Positions 30,270 to 38,993 of a stretch of DNA of 64,000 nucleotides are shown here, in pieces. The notes beneath the pieces are model-generated. The model did not search any database. It was not told the origin of the DNA and was given only the letters and a program-made list of their open reading frames with translations. This DNA is from Polaromonas sp. OV174 (lineage in GTDB: Bacteria > Pseudomonadota > Gammaproteobacteria > Burkholderiales > Burkholderiaceae_C). The translations under genes were made by a program, and so were the position numbers. Position 1 is the first letter of the stretch. The number at the start of each line of letters is the position of its first letter. The DNA is taken from positions 186,001 to 250,000 of the forward strand of contig NZ_FOKZ01000004.1 of the NCBI RefSeq assembly GCF_900112285.1. Direction: 5' to 3'.

Positions 30270-31244
30270 CTAGTAAAGCCCGTGCACCCGCGCCTGCAGC
30301 CGCGCCAGCCCCAGCAGCGCATCGGTGAAAGGCGTGGCCACCTGGGTCAGCTGGCCCAACTCTTTCACGGCAGCCACCAGCGCATCGAGCTCGACCGCCT
30401 TGCCGGCTTCCACATCCTGCAGCATAGAGGTCTTGAAGGCGCCCAGCTTAAGCGTGACGGCGTGGCGGTCCTCGGGCTGCTGCTCTATGTGGATGCCTAG
30501 GCGCGCGCCTATGGCCTTGGCCTCCAGCATGATGCTGGAGACAAAGCCGCGCACCAGCTCGTCGCCCAGGATCCGGTCGGTGGTGGCGCCGGTCAGGGCG
30601 CTGATGGGGTTCATCGTCATGTTGCCCCAGAGCTTGAACCAGATGTCTTGCTGGATCTGCTCGGACAGCGGGGCCTCGAAACCGGCTTTTTCCAGCAAGG
30701 CGGCGAGCCGCTGGACCCGCTCACTCTTCTCGCCCGAGGGCTCGCCCAGTATCAGCTTGTTGCCGAAGTTGTGGCGCACCAGCCCGGGCTCGTCCAGCGA
30801 GCAGCTGGCATGCACCACGCAGCCTATGACTTGCTGCGCCGGAATCGCCTGGGCCAGCGCGCCGGTTGGGTCGACCGAGTTCAGGCGGGTGCCGGCCAGC
30901 GTGCCGCCAAAACCCTGCAAAAACCACCAGGGCACGCCGTTCATGGCGGTCAAAACTATGGTGTCAGGGCCCAAGAGCGGCGCTATCTGCTGCACCACAT
31001 CGGGCAGCGACGGCGCCTTGACGGTCAGCACCACCAGGTCTTGCACGCCCAGCTCGGCCGGCGCGGCGCTAGAGGCCACCGCCTGCGAGCTCATGCGGCC
31101 GTCCTGAATCAGGCGCAGGCCGTGCAGCTGCAGGGCGTCCAGCGTGGCGCCGCGTGCCACCACGCTGACGCTGCAGCCGGCCCGGGCCAGCCCGCTGCCA
31201 ATCCAGCCACCAATGGCGCCGGCGCCGTAAATGCAAACTTTCAT
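30270..31244 (-). CDS. panE: 2-dehydropantoate 2-reductase (ketopantoate reductase)
   Basis: This 324-aa NADPH-dependent reductase has an N-terminal Rossmann loop MKVCIYGAGAIGGWIGSGLARAG, the NGVP loop TAMNGVPWWFL, and the catalytic Lys region NKLILGEPSG ... IWFKLWGNMTMNPISALTGATTDRIL. Members make pantoate for coenzyme A, but this subfamily also contains paralogues acting on other 2-keto acids, so panE is assigned by family. The start at 31244 was chosen at the Rossmann motif. No other pantothenate gene is near. Confidence 0.87.
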   Translation of the reverse strand: MKVCIYGAGAIGGWIGSGLARAGCSVSVVARGATLDALQLHGLRLIQDGRMSSQAVASSAAPAELGVQDLVVLTVKAPSLPDVVQQIAPLLGPDTIVLTAMNGVPWWFLQGFGGTLAGTRLNSVDPTGALAQAIPAQQVIGCVVHASCSLDEPGLVRHNFGNKLILGEPSGEKSERVQRLAALLEKAGFEAPLSEQIQQDIWFKLWGNMTMNPISALTGATTDRILGDELVRGFVSSIMLEAKAIGARLGIHIEQQPEDRHAVTLKLGAFKTSMLQDVEAGKAVELDALVAAVKELGQLTQVATPFTDALLGLARLQARVHGLY

Positions 31245-31300
31245 GCTCTTGCTCCCCGTGCGCCTGGCGGCGTCACTGTTGCGAAAATTTAAGAAAAACA

Positions 31301-31350
31301 AGCCATTAGCCCAATAAGGGTGGGCGCTACCAGCTCCTTATTTGATAGCT
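31301..31350 (-). repeat. Repeat A copy 7 (intergenic)
   Basis: On the minus strand it reads AGCTATCAAATAAGGAGCTG, GTAGCGCCC and TATTGGGCTAATGGC. It lies in the divergent gap between panE and radA. Confidence 0.7.
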
Positions 31351-31497
31351 GACGCGCCACACTGCCGAGCTCAACACGACGGCTGCAATCGCCATTTTCC
31401 CCGCAAGCCGGCCGCTTGTGGCGGCTTTTCGGCCGGAGCCAGTGGCCCGCTGCAGCCAGGCCCCAGCCTGGACGTGGCGGGTCAATACACTAGGCCC

Positions 31498-32874
31498 ATG
31501 GCCAAAGAAAAAACGATTTACACCTGTACCGAATGCGGCGGCATCAGCCCCAAGTGGCTGGGCAAATGCCCGCATTGCAACGCCTGGAACACGCTGATCG
31601 AGTCGGTGGCCGAGAGCGCTGCCGGCAAAAACCGCTACAGCACGCAGTTCCAGTCGCTGGCCAAGGCCTCGGAAGTCACGGCGCTGGCCAATATCGACGC
31701 CACCGACATGACGCGCACGCCGACCGGGCATGAGGAGCTGGACCGGGTGCTGGGCGGCGGCATCGTCGAGGGCGGGGTGGTGCTGATAGGCGGCGACCCG
31801 GGCATAGGCAAATCCACCTTGCTGCTGCAGGCGTTGGACTCGTTGCAGCGCTCGGGGCTGAACACGCTTTATGTGACGGGCGAGGAAAGCGGCGCCCAGG
31901 TGGCGCTGCGGGCACGCCGGCTCGGTCTCGACGGCTCGCAGGTCGCGGTGATGGCGGAGATTCAACTCGACAAAATCCTCGCCACGCTGCAGGAGCAGCA
32001 ACCCGCCGTGGCGGTGATCGACTCGATACAGACGGTGTATTCCGACCAGCTGACATCGGCTCCGGGTTCGGTGGCGCAGGTGCGCGAATGCGCCGCCCAC
32101 CTGACGCGCGCCGCCAAGTCCAGCGGCGTGTGCATCGTGCTGGTCGGCCACGTCACCAAGGATGGGGCGCTGGCCGGCCCGCGCGTGCTGGAACACATGG
32201 TCGATACCGTGCTGTATTTCGAGGGCGACACGCATTCGAGCTTTCGCCTGGTGCGCGCCATCAAGAACCGCTTTGGCGCGGTCAATGAAATCGGCGTCTT
32301 CGCCATGACCGAAAAAGGCCTGAAGGGCGTCAGCAACCCCAGCGCCATGTTTTTGAGCCAGCACAGCGAACCGGTGCCCGGCAGCTGCGTGATGGTGACG
32401 CTGGAGGGCACGCGTCCGCTGCTGGTGGAAATCCAGGCGCTGGTCGATGACGGCGGACCCAATCCGCGCCGCCTCAGTGTCGGCCTGGACCGCGACCGTC
32501 TCGCCATGCTGCTGGCCGTGCTGCATCGCCACGCCGGTGTGGCCTGCATGGACCAGGACGTGTTTGTCAACGCGGTGGGCGGCGTGCGCATTAGCGAGCC
32601 GGCGGCCGATCTGGCGGTGATGCTGGCGATCACCTCCAGCCTGCGCGGCAAGCCGCTGCCCAAGGGCTTTTTGGCCTTTGGCGAGGTCGGGCTGGCCGGC
32701 GAAGTGCGGCCGGCGCCGCGTGGCCAGGAGCGCCTGAAGGAGGCGGCCAAGCTGGGCTTTAGCGTGGCGGTGGTGCCCAAGGCCAATGTGCCCAAGAAGC
32801 CGATCGAGGGCCTGACCATACATCCGGTCGAGCGTATAGAGCAGGCGCTGGATTTGTTGCGCAGCCTGGACTGA
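31498..32874 (+). CDS. radA: DNA repair protein RadA
   Basis: This 458-aa RecA-like branch-migration ATPase has an N-terminal C4 zinc finger (CTECGGISPKWLGKCPHC), Walker A GGDPGIGKSTLLLQ and Walker B AVIDSIQTVY. It also has the RadA-specific KNRFG motif (AIKNRFGAVNEIGVF) and a C-terminal Lon-protease-like domain (LMLAITSSLRGKPLPKGFLAFGEVGLAGEVRP) without proteolytic activity. It helps process recombination intermediates. The start MAKEKTIYTCTECGG at 31498 is the family start; upstream in-frame sequence is not conserved. Confidence 0.97.
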   Translation: MAKEKTIYTCTECGGISPKWLGKCPHCNAWNTLIESVAESAAGKNRYSTQFQSLAKASEVTALANIDATDMTRTPTGHEELDRVLGGGIVEGGVVLIGGDPGIGKSTLLLQALDSLQRSGLNTLYVTGEESGAQVALRARRLGLDGSQVAVMAEIQLDKILATLQEQQPAVAVIDSIQTVYSDQLTSAPGSVAQVRECAAHLTRAAKSSGVCIVLVGHVTKDGALAGPRVLEHMVDTVLYFEGDTHSSFRLVRAIKNRFGAVNEIGVFAMTEKGLKGVSNPSAMFLSQHSEPVPGSCVMVTLEGTRPLLVEIQALVDDGGPNPRRLSVGLDRDRLAMLLAVLHRHAGVACMDQDVFVNAVGGVRISEPAADLAVMLAITSSLRGKPLPKGFLAFGEVGLAGEVRPAPRGQERLKEAAKLGFSVAVVPKANVPKKPIEGLTIHPVERIEQALDLLRSLD

Positions 32875-32894
32875 GGCGTTGCACAATCAAGCTC

Positions 32895-33683
32895 ATGAAA
32901 CTCGCCGTCATTTCCGACATTCACGGCAACCTGCTGGCGCTTGAGGCCGTGCTGGCCGACATTGCCGGGCTGGGCGTTGACCAGACCGTGAACCTGGGCG
33001 ACATCCTGAGCGGCCCGCTGCAACCCGTGGAAACGGCCGAGCTGTTGATGGCCCGCGATTTCATCACCATTCGCGGCAACCATGAGCGCCAGGTGCTGGA
33101 CCTGCTGGACCAGGGCCAGCATCTCGACCCACTCGGCACCGACGGCTACACCGCTGGCCAGTTGACGTCGGCGCAGGTGGCGTGGATCAGGGCGCTGCCC
33201 GCGCGCCTGGAGTTGGCGGGCGGCGATGTCCTGCTGTGCCACGGAACGCCCGACAGCGACCTCATTTACTGGATGGAAACCACGCTTCCCGGTTTCCCTG
33301 ACGCGCATCCGACGGGTATCCGGCCCGCGACCGCCGAAGAAGTGTTGCTGCGGTTTGGCGACGCGAGCCCCCAGGCGCACTCGCTCATCCTTTGCGGCCA
33401 CACCCATGTGCCGCGCATGGCCCAGTGCGGCCACTCGCTGGTCGTCAATCCCGGCAGCGTCGGCCTGCCGGCCTATGACGACGACCATCCCTACCGGCAT
33501 GTGGTGGAAAACGGCGCGCCGCACGCGCGCTACGCGGTGGTGGAGAAAACAGTGCAGGGCTGGCGGGTGGACTTGCGCGCCGTGCCCTACGACCACATGG
33601 CGGCAGCCAAAGCGGCACTCGGCCGCGGGCGTGCCGACTGGGCGCATGCCCTGGCGACCGGTTGGGCCAGGCGCGGCGGCTGA
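32895..33683 (+). CDS. YfcE-like metallophosphoesterase
   Basis: This 262-aa calcineurin-like phosphoesterase has metal-ligand motifs MKLAVISDIHGNLLALEAVL (D-x-H), NLGDILSGPLQ (GD), IRGNHE (GNH[DE]), DVLLCHGTPD and CGHTHVPRMAQCG (GHTH). No signal peptide is present, so it is cytoplasmic. Related enzymes cleave phosphodiesters or dinucleotide signals; the substrate is unknown. It starts 20 bp after radA and is probably co-transcribed with it. Confidence 0.92.
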   Translation: MKLAVISDIHGNLLALEAVLADIAGLGVDQTVNLGDILSGPLQPVETAELLMARDFITIRGNHERQVLDLLDQGQHLDPLGTDGYTAGQLTSAQVAWIRALPARLELAGGDVLLCHGTPDSDLIYWMETTLPGFPDAHPTGIRPATAEEVLLRFGDASPQAHSLILCGHTHVPRMAQCGHSLVVNPGSVGLPAYDDDHPYRHVVENGAPHARYAVVEKTVQGWRVDLRAVPYDHMAAAKAALGRGRADWAHALATGWARRGG

Positions 33684-33688
33684 CCAGG

Positions 33689-33738
33689 TGCTATTGAAAA
33701 CATAGCTGTTTGCGCTAACCCCTATTGGGTTGCAGGCC
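33689..33738 (+). repeat. Repeat A copy 8 (intergenic)
   Basis: TGCTATTGAAAACATAGCTG, TTTGCGC and TTGGGTTGCAGGCC. It begins 6 nt after the phosphoesterase stop codon and sits directly upstream of a terminator hairpin. Confidence 0.78.
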
Positions 33739-33748
33739 TTTTTTCTTT

Positions 33749-33796
33749 AAAAAGGCCGCCATGTGATGCCTGCCAACCCTTCCCGGCGGCTTTTTC
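33749..33796 (+). terminator. Terminator after radA-phosphoesterase
   Basis: AAAAAGGCCGCC (33749-33760) and GGCGGCTTTTT (33785-33795) are inverted repeats, giving a GC stem flanked by A and T runs with a 24-nt loop. It can act in either direction. Confidence 0.6.
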
Positions 33797-33854
33797 ATGT
33801 GGGCTACGCACTCCCCACAGCGCCGCGCTGCGCCGGGGCTGCGAAAATAAGATC

Positions 33855-34268
33855 ATGAACTTTCAAAAATTCTTTGTTCCCATCGCCGGTCTCGCGGCGG
33901 TGCTGCTGGCCTATCGTTTTTATGGCTGGATCGGTGTGGCCGGGGTGGTCACGGCTCTGGTGATGTGGATGCTGCTGCATTTCACCCGCATGATGCAAGT
34001 CCTCAAGCGCGCGGCCAACCGGCCCATCGGCTATGTGGACAGCGCCGTCATGCTCAACGCCAAGCTCAAGCCCGGCATGACCTTGCTGCATGTGGTCGCC
34101 ATGACCCGCGCGCTCGGCAAACTGCAGACGGAAAAAGACGCGCAGCCCGAAATCTTTCGCTGGACCGACGGCACCGAGTCCCACGTGACCTGCACCTTTG
34201 TCGGCGGCAAGCTGGCGCACCACGAGCTTTTCCGCCCGGCGCCAAGCGAGTCCACGCCGGCCCCGTAA
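33855..34268 (+). CDS. Conserved small membrane protein
   Basis: This 137-aa protein has two hydrophobic stretches near the N terminus (FFVPIAGLAAVLLAYRFYGWIGVAGVVTALVMWMLLHF, residues about 6-43), then a soluble tail of about 90 residues (RMMQVLKRAANRPIGYVDSAVMLNAKLKPGMTLLHVVAMTRALGKLQ ... ESHVTCTFVGGKLAHHELFRP). I do not recognise a functional family. It is the gene just upstream of ilvE with the same orientation and a 100-bp gap. The function is unknown. Confidence 0.75.
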   Translation: MNFQKFFVPIAGLAAVLLAYRFYGWIGVAGVVTALVMWMLLHFTRMMQVLKRAANRPIGYVDSAVMLNAKLKPGMTLLHVVAMTRALGKLQTEKDAQPEIFRWTDGTESHVTCTFVGGKLAHHELFRPAPSESTPAP

Positions 34269-34368
34269 AATCGGCCTTTCGGGTTTTGCAGTGCCTGCGC
34301 CCGCGCCAGGCGGCGCGGGCCCCGGTGGCGCAAATCTATTCCACGACATTCACCACAGGATCAGCATC

Positions 34369-35310
34369 ATGTCCCCAGTAGCACCCTCCATGGCAGACCG
34401 CGACGGCAAAATCTGGATGGACGGCCAGATGGTCGAATGGCGCGACGCCAAAATCCACGTGCTGAGCCACACCCTGCATTACGGTTGCGGCGCTTTTGAG
34501 GGCGTGCGCGCCTACAAGACCGACGACGGCAGCACGGCCATCTTCCGCCTCGAAGAGCACACCGAGCGCCTGTTCAACAGCGCCAAGATCCTGCGCATGA
34601 AGATTCCCTTCAGCAAGGAAGAAGTTAACGAAGCCCAAAAGGCCGTGGTGCGCGACAACAATCTGGAGTCCTGCTACCTGCGTCCGCTGACCTGGATTGG
34701 CTCGCAAAAGCTGGGCGTCAGCCCCAAGGGCAACACCATTCACCTGATGGTGGCGGCCTGGGCCTGGGGCGCCTACCTGGGCGAAGAGGGCATGAAGCGC
34801 GGCATCCGCGTCAAGACCTCCAGCTACACCCGTCACCACGTCAACATCACCATGACGCAGGCCAAGGCGGTGAGCAACTACAGCAATTCCATTCTGGCGA
34901 ATATGGAAGCGCTGGATGATGGCTACGACGAAGCGCTGCTGCTCGATGCCTCGGGCTTCGTCTCCGAAGGCGCGGGCGAGAACGTGTTTGTCGTCAAGGG
35001 CGGCGTGGTCTACACCCCCGACCTGTCGGCCGGCGCGCTCAACGGCATCACCCGCAACACCGTCATGCACATCTGCAAGGACCTGGGCCTGGAACTGGTG
35101 CAAAAGCGCATCACCCGCGACGAGGTCTATATCGCCGATGAGGCCTTCTTCACCGGCACCGCCGCCGAAGTCACGCCGATCCGCGAGCTCGACCGCCTGG
35201 AAATCGGCAGCGGCTCGCGCGGCCCCATCACCGAAAAAATCCAGAGCGCCTTCTTTGACATCGTCAACGGCCGCAATCCCAAGTACGCCCACTGGCTCGC
35301 CAAAGTCTGA
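34369..35310 (+). CDS. ilvE: Branched-chain amino acid aminotransferase
   Basis: This 313-aa fold-type IV PLP aminotransferase performs the last step of leucine, isoleucine and valine synthesis. It begins MADRDGKIWMDGQMVEWRDAKIHVLSHTLHYGCGAFEGVRAYKT. The PLP Lys lies in TMTQAKAVSNYSNSILANMEALDDGYDEALLLDASGFVSEGAGENVFVVKGG, which also holds the EGAGENVF phosphate-binding motif; GTAAEVTPIREL is near the C terminus. ATG at 34369 follows CAGGATCAGC and fits family starts. The zinc-finger gene follows after 21 bp. Confidence 0.97.
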   Translation: MSPVAPSMADRDGKIWMDGQMVEWRDAKIHVLSHTLHYGCGAFEGVRAYKTDDGSTAIFRLEEHTERLFNSAKILRMKIPFSKEEVNEAQKAVVRDNNLESCYLRPLTWIGSQKLGVSPKGNTIHLMVAAWAWGAYLGEEGMKRGIRVKTSSYTRHHVNITMTQAKAVSNYSNSILANMEALDDGYDEALLLDASGFVSEGAGENVFVVKGGVVYTPDLSAGALNGITRNTVMHICKDLGLELVQKRITRDEVYIADEAFFTGTAAEVTPIRELDRLEIGSGSRGPITEKIQSAFFDIVNGRNPKYAHWLAKV

Positions 35311-35331
35311 AGCGCTGACTGAAAGCCGAAT

Positions 35332-35562
35332 ATGAGCACCCCCACGACGACCACCCATTCCTCCTCTGTCGAACTGCTGGCCTCCGACCTGAACGCTCAG
35401 GGCGGCGTCTACTGCCCCAGCCCCAAGGCCGATATGAAGCTGTGGAATAGCCACCCCAAGGTTTACCTGGACGTGGCGCGCACCGGCCAGGCCAAGTGCC
35501 CCTACTGCGGCACGGTTTACGCGCTGAAAGCCGGCGAACACTTCGGCGCTGGTGGACATTGA
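35332..35562 (+). CDS. CHCC-type zinc-finger protein
   Basis: This 76-aa protein ends with GQAKCPYCGTVYALKAGEHFGAGGH and has an upstream CPSP. The CPYCG knuckle plus the upstream Cys and terminal His match the zf-CHCC family, which relates to the mitochondrial complex I subunit NDUFS6. VYCPSPKADMKLWNSHPKVYLDVARTGQAKCPYCG is well conserved in proteobacteria. The exact role is unknown. It is probably co-transcribed with ilvE. Confidence 0.88.
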   Translation: MSTPTTTTHSSSVELLASDLNAQGGVYCPSPKADMKLWNSHPKVYLDVARTGQAKCPYCGTVYALKAGEHFGAGGH

Positions 35563-35574
35563 CCCACCCCCGAA

Positions 35575-35648
35575 GCGGCCTGTGGCCGCTTCCCCCTCAA
35601 GGGGGCGCCATCTGCGGCCCGGCAAAGCCGGTTCCGCGCTGGCCTTGG
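35575..35648 (+). repeat. Repeat B copy 1 (GC-rich intergenic repeat)
   Basis: Blocks CCCCCTCAAGGGGGCGCC, TGCGGCCCGGCAAAGCCGG, TTCCGCGCTGGCCTT match the element at 59388-59465 in the same order. It contains the nested palindromes CCCCCTcaaGGGGG and CCGGCaaaGCCGG and lies between the zinc-finger gene and waaF, ending just before the waaF start. Confidence 0.7.
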
Positions 35649-35661
35649 AAGGGACGGCCTG

Positions 35662-36657
35662 ATGCCTGAGTCACTGATCATTGCTCCGCAATGGATAGGC
35701 GACGCGGTGATGACCGAGCCGCTGCTGCGCCGCCTGCAGGCGCGCGGCGAACGCCTCACGGTGGGCGCCTTGCCCTGGGTGGCGCCGGTCTACCGCGCCA
35801 TGCCGCAGGTGGCCGAGGTGATCGAATTTCCCTTTGCCCATGGCGGCCTGCAATTCAAGGCGCGTCGCGTCATTGCCAAGCGCATGACGGGCCAGTTCGA
35901 CAAAGCCTACGTGCTGCCCAATTCGCTGAAAAGCGCCTTGCTGCCTTTTCTGGCCAGCATTCCCCAGCGCATAGGCTATCTGGGCGAGGCGCGCGTCGGC
36001 CTGCTCACGCACAGGCTGAAAAATCCCAAGAACAAGCCGCCCATGGTGGCGTTTTATTCCGCGTTGAGCGGCGAGGGCGATCTGCAGGACGACCGGCCGC
36101 AATTGCACATCGCAGACGCGGATATCACCGCCACGCTGAGCCAGCTCGGCTTGCAGCGCGGCGCCTTCGTCGTCTTTGCGCCCGGCGCCGAGTTCGGTCC
36201 GGCCAAGCGCTGGCCTGCCGCGCATTTCGCCGCGCTGGCCGCCAAGCTGGACTTGACGGTGGTGCTGCTCGGCTCAGGCAAGGAAGCCGCCCTGTGCGAG
36301 GAAATCGCCGGCCCGGTGAACGCGCAGCAGCCTGGCAAATGCCTCAATCTGGCCGGCAAGACTTCATTGCCGCAGGCCTTGTGCCTGATTGCCGCCAGCC
36401 GCAGCACGGTCAGCAACGACTCCGGCCTGATGCATGTGGCCGCCGCACTGGGCGTGCCGCAGGTGGCGATCTTCGGCTCCTCCAGCCCGCTGCACACGCC
36501 GCCGCTGAGCGACAAGGCCACCGTGCTCTGGCTGAAAATCGATGCGGCCTATCAGCCGCCGCTGGACTGCGCGCCCTGCTTTGAGCGTGTCTGCCCGCTA
36601 GGCCATACGCGCTGCCTCAACGACATCAGCGCCGAGCGGGTGTTGCGGGCGCTTTAG
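35662..36657 (+). CDS. waaF: Lipopolysaccharide heptosyltransferase II
   Basis: This 331-aa GT9 family protein starts MPESLIIAPQWIGDAVMTEPLLRRLQARGERLTVGALPWVAPVYRAMPQV. The GT9 donor-site region reads FAPGAEFGPAKRWPAAHFAALAAKL, and the C-terminal nucleotide-sugar site SNDSGLMHVAAALGVPQVAIFGSSSP is followed by CAPCFERVCPLGHTRCLNDI. It adds the second heptose to the LPS inner core at the cytoplasmic face of the inner membrane. The length is typical. Confidence 0.95.
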   Translation: MPESLIIAPQWIGDAVMTEPLLRRLQARGERLTVGALPWVAPVYRAMPQVAEVIEFPFAHGGLQFKARRVIAKRMTGQFDKAYVLPNSLKSALLPFLASIPQRIGYLGEARVGLLTHRLKNPKNKPPMVAFYSALSGEGDLQDDRPQLHIADADITATLSQLGLQRGAFVVFAPGAEFGPAKRWPAAHFAALAAKLDLTVVLLGSGKEAALCEEIAGPVNAQQPGKCLNLAGKTSLPQALCLIAASRSTVSNDSGLMHVAAALGVPQVAIFGSSSPLHTPPLSDKATVLWLKIDAAYQPPLDCAPCFERVCPLGHTRCLNDISAERVLRAL

Positions 36658-36672
36658 CCAGCAGCCGCAGTC

Positions 36673-37296
36673 TCAGGCCGGAAACGCCGTGAGCGGCTCA
36701 AAGTCCGGCTTGCCCTGGGTGGGCGTCCTGGCCACGTTCATGACCCAGCAGACCATCACGAAATAACCCACCAGGGTGGTGAGTTCGACCACGCCCTGCT
36801 CACCAAATGACGCCAGCGCTTCGGCATAGGTGGCGTCGCTGCTGCCGTGCTGCAGCAGTAGCTCAGAGGTGAAATCAAGCGCCACGGCTTCGTCCGCCGC
36901 CATGCCGCGCGGCTGCCTGCCCGCAGCGATGGCGTCCAGCGTGGACTGCTGCACGCCGGCCTGCAGCGCCAGTGGCGCATGCATCAGCCACTCAAACTGG
37001 TTGGACACCTGCCGGGCCACGCGGCAGATCACCAGTTCGCGGATGCGCGCGTCCAGCAGGCTTTCAAAGCGCAGGTATTCGCCGACCTTGCCGATACGGT
37101 TCATGAGCTCGGGGCTGCGCAGCAGTGGAATAAAAGGGCCGAATACCGCCTTGCGCGGCCCGGCGATCAGCGCGTCGGCGGCTTCGCGCTGTGCCGGCGA
37201 CATGGCTTCTAGCGCCATCAGGGGCATGCGTTCCGTGCCGGGGCTTGAAAAGCCCTGGGCAACCTGGGCGGACGGGATGGCGGCTGTGCTGCTCAT
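36673..37296 (-). CDS. Carboxymuconolactone decarboxylase-like (AhpD-fold) protein
   Basis: This 207-aa all-helical protein has a CMD-type domain: SPELMNRIGKVGEYLRFESLLDARIRELVICRVARQVSNQFEWLMHAPLALQAGVQQSTLDAIAAG. The AhpD redox CxxC is absent; the corresponding place reads NQFEWLMH, which matches the EWxxH type seen in decarboxylase-like members. The second half repeats a helical pair (ALASFGEQGVVELTTLVGYFVMVCWVMNVARTP). The substrate is unknown. It is convergent with waaF. Confidence 0.85.
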   Translation of the reverse strand: MSSTAAIPSAQVAQGFSSPGTERMPLMALEAMSPAQREAADALIAGPRKAVFGPFIPLLRSPELMNRIGKVGEYLRFESLLDARIRELVICRVARQVSNQFEWLMHAPLALQAGVQQSTLDAIAAGRQPRGMAADEAVALDFTSELLLQHGSSDATYAEALASFGEQGVVELTTLVGYFVMVCWVMNVARTPTQGKPDFEPLTAFPA

Positions 37297-37406
37297 GGCG
37301 CTTCCTTATTTCCTTGTGGTGGGCAAAGGCTTTGAGCGTTGCAAACAGGCCTTGCCTTAGCGCATTATGATGAGCTTGCCCCAACCTTTTTCGGAGTGTC
37401 ATCACC

Positions 37407-37685
37407 ATGAGCGGTCGAATTCTTGTCACGGCGAGCCTGTTCGCGCTGGTTTCAGCGGGCGCCGTTGCGGGCGTCTCTGAAACCGCCAGCGCGACGGCGC
37501 ACAAGGCTTCGGGGGTTGCCACCAAGGTGGAAGGCGCGGTCAAGCGCGGTGTCGGCAAGGCCGCTGGCGCCGTCGAGCATGGCGGTGCCGTTGCGGGAAA
37601 GGCCGTCAACCGTACTGCCGGGAAGCTTGGTTTACCGGCGTCGGCGGCATCCAGCCCCAGCTTTCCACCCAATCCAAACAGATAG
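37407..37685 (+). CDS. Small secreted Ala/Gly-rich protein
   Basis: This 92-aa protein has an N-terminal signal sequence (MSGRILVTASLFALVSAGAVAG). It then shows an amphipathic Ala/Lys/Gly-rich body (TASATAHKASGVATKVEGAVKRGVGKAAGAVEHGGAVAGKAVNRTAGKLGLP) with a 7-10 residue periodicity, and a Pro-rich tail. The body resembles short periplasmic helices or late-embryogenesis-like repeats; no family is recognised. A CGGAGTGTC upstream of the ATG supports translation. Confidence 0.65.
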   Translation: MSGRILVTASLFALVSAGAVAGVSETASATAHKASGVATKVEGAVKRGVGKAAGAVEHGGAVAGKAVNRTAGKLGLPASAASSPSFPPNPNR

Positions 37686-37713
37686 ATAGGGGCCTGGCAA
37701 ACCGCCATGCAGG

Positions 37714-37740
37714 CAAAAAAAGACCACCTCTCGGTGGTCT
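37714..37740 (-). terminator. Terminator of the two-component operon
   Basis: On the minus strand AGACCACC and GGTGGTCT (37721-37728, 37733-37740) form an 8-bp hairpin followed by seven or more T residues. It lies 24 bp after the histidine kinase stop codon. Confidence 0.85.
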
Positions 37741-37763
37741 TCCCAATTCATGGTGCCAGGGCC

Positions 37764-38993
37764 TCAGGCCGCCACCGGCAATTCAACAATGAATGAGGCG
37801 CCGCCGCCGGGCCGGGCTTCGCAGTGCACCGTGCCGCCGTGGCGCTCGCTGATGGATTTCACCAGGGCCAGGCCCAGGCCCACGCCGCCTTCGCGCTCGC
37901 TGGCGCCGGGCAGGCGATAAAAGGGTTCAAAAATGCGCTCACGCTGGGCGGCGGGCACGCCCGGGCCGCGGTCGTGCACCTTGATCACGGCCCTTTGCTG
38001 CTTGCCGACGCGAATCTGCGTCAGCTCCAGGCTGATGTCGCCGCGGCCGTAGCGCCTGGCGTTTTCCAGCAGGTTGCGGATCAGCCGGCGCAGCAGGCGC
38101 GGCGAGCCCTGCACCGTCAGGCTGTGGCCGTTGTTGGCCACGCCCATTCCCAGTTCCTGGCCGCTGGCCTGCTCGGCCTGCAGTTCGGCGTTGACGCGCG
38201 AGCACTCCTCGGCGGCCAGCCCGGTCAGGTCCAGGGTCTCAAAGGGTTCGGCATCGGCCTGCTTGGCATCGAGCCGGCTGGCCAGCAGGATTTCGTCGAT
38301 CAGCTGGTCGAGCTCATTGATGCTGCGTGCTATTTCCAGGCGCTGCGGCGAGGCCGGGTCCACGCCCATCAGCTCCAGTCCCATGCGTATGCGCGCCAGC
38401 GGTGAGCGCAGCTCGTGTGAGGCATTGGCCAGCAGCGATTTGTGCGAGTTCATCAGGGATTCGATGCGCTCTGCGGCATGGTTGAAGCGCTCGGCCAGAA
38501 AGGCCACCTCGTCGCTGCCACTGGCGTTGACCCGCGCCGACAGGTCGCCCGCACCCCAGCGCTCGACGCCGCGCTGCAGCGCCTCCAGCCGCAAGGTCAG
38601 GCGCCGCATGACGGGGTAGGCGCCCAGCGCCACGGCCAGACCGACCAGGCCCAGCATCCAGCCAAAACCAAAACCGAAGGGCAGGCGAATCCAGCTGTTG
38701 CCGGGCGGGCGTTTCGGCCGGGGCAGCAGCAGGTTCAAGGTCTGGCCGTCATTGGTGACGACATCAAATTCCAGATCCTCGCCGAGTTTGCGATCCGGCT
38801 TGGTTTGCGCCGTGCCTATGACTTCGCCGGCGGCGTTGTGCACCAGCACCTCGCGAATGGGCAGTTGCGGCGGGTCCACGCTCAGGCGCCAGGCGGCGCC
38901 GACCAGAAAAGTCAGCACCACCACGGTGGCCACCACGGCCAGCCAGATGCGTACATAAAGATGGGAGGTAAAACGGGCCCACATTTTCAGCAT
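37764..38993 (-). CDS. Sensor histidine kinase
   Basis: This 409-aa membrane kinase has helices at about residues 13-36 and 103-129 flanking a 66-residue periplasmic domain (RLSVDPPQLPIREVLVHNAAGEVIG ...). A HAMP linker follows, then the H-box SLLANASHELRSPLARIRMG with His193, and N, G1 and G2 boxes (NLLENARRYG, DRGPGVP, GVGLGLALVKSI). It autophosphorylates and passes phosphate to the regulator encoded immediately upstream in the operon. The small periplasmic domain resembles CpxA/RstB-type sensors; the signal is unknown. Its ATG overlaps the regulator stop codon by one base. Confidence 0.92.
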   Translation of the reverse strand: MLKMWARFTSHLYVRIWLAVVATVVVLTFLVGAAWRLSVDPPQLPIREVLVHNAAGEVIGTAQTKPDRKLGEDLEFDVVTNDGQTLNLLLPRPKRPPGNSWIRLPFGFGFGWMLGLVGLAVALGAYPVMRRLTLRLEALQRGVERWGAGDLSARVNASGSDEVAFLAERFNHAAERIESLMNSHKSLLANASHELRSPLARIRMGLELMGVDPASPQRLEIARSINELDQLIDEILLASRLDAKQADAEPFETLDLTGLAAEECSRVNAELQAEQASGQELGMGVANNGHSLTVQGSPRLLRRLIRNLLENARRYGRGDISLELTQIRVGKQQRAVIKVHDRGPGVPAAQRERIFEPFYRLPGASEREGGVGLGLALVKSISERHGGTVHCEARPGGGASFIVELPVAA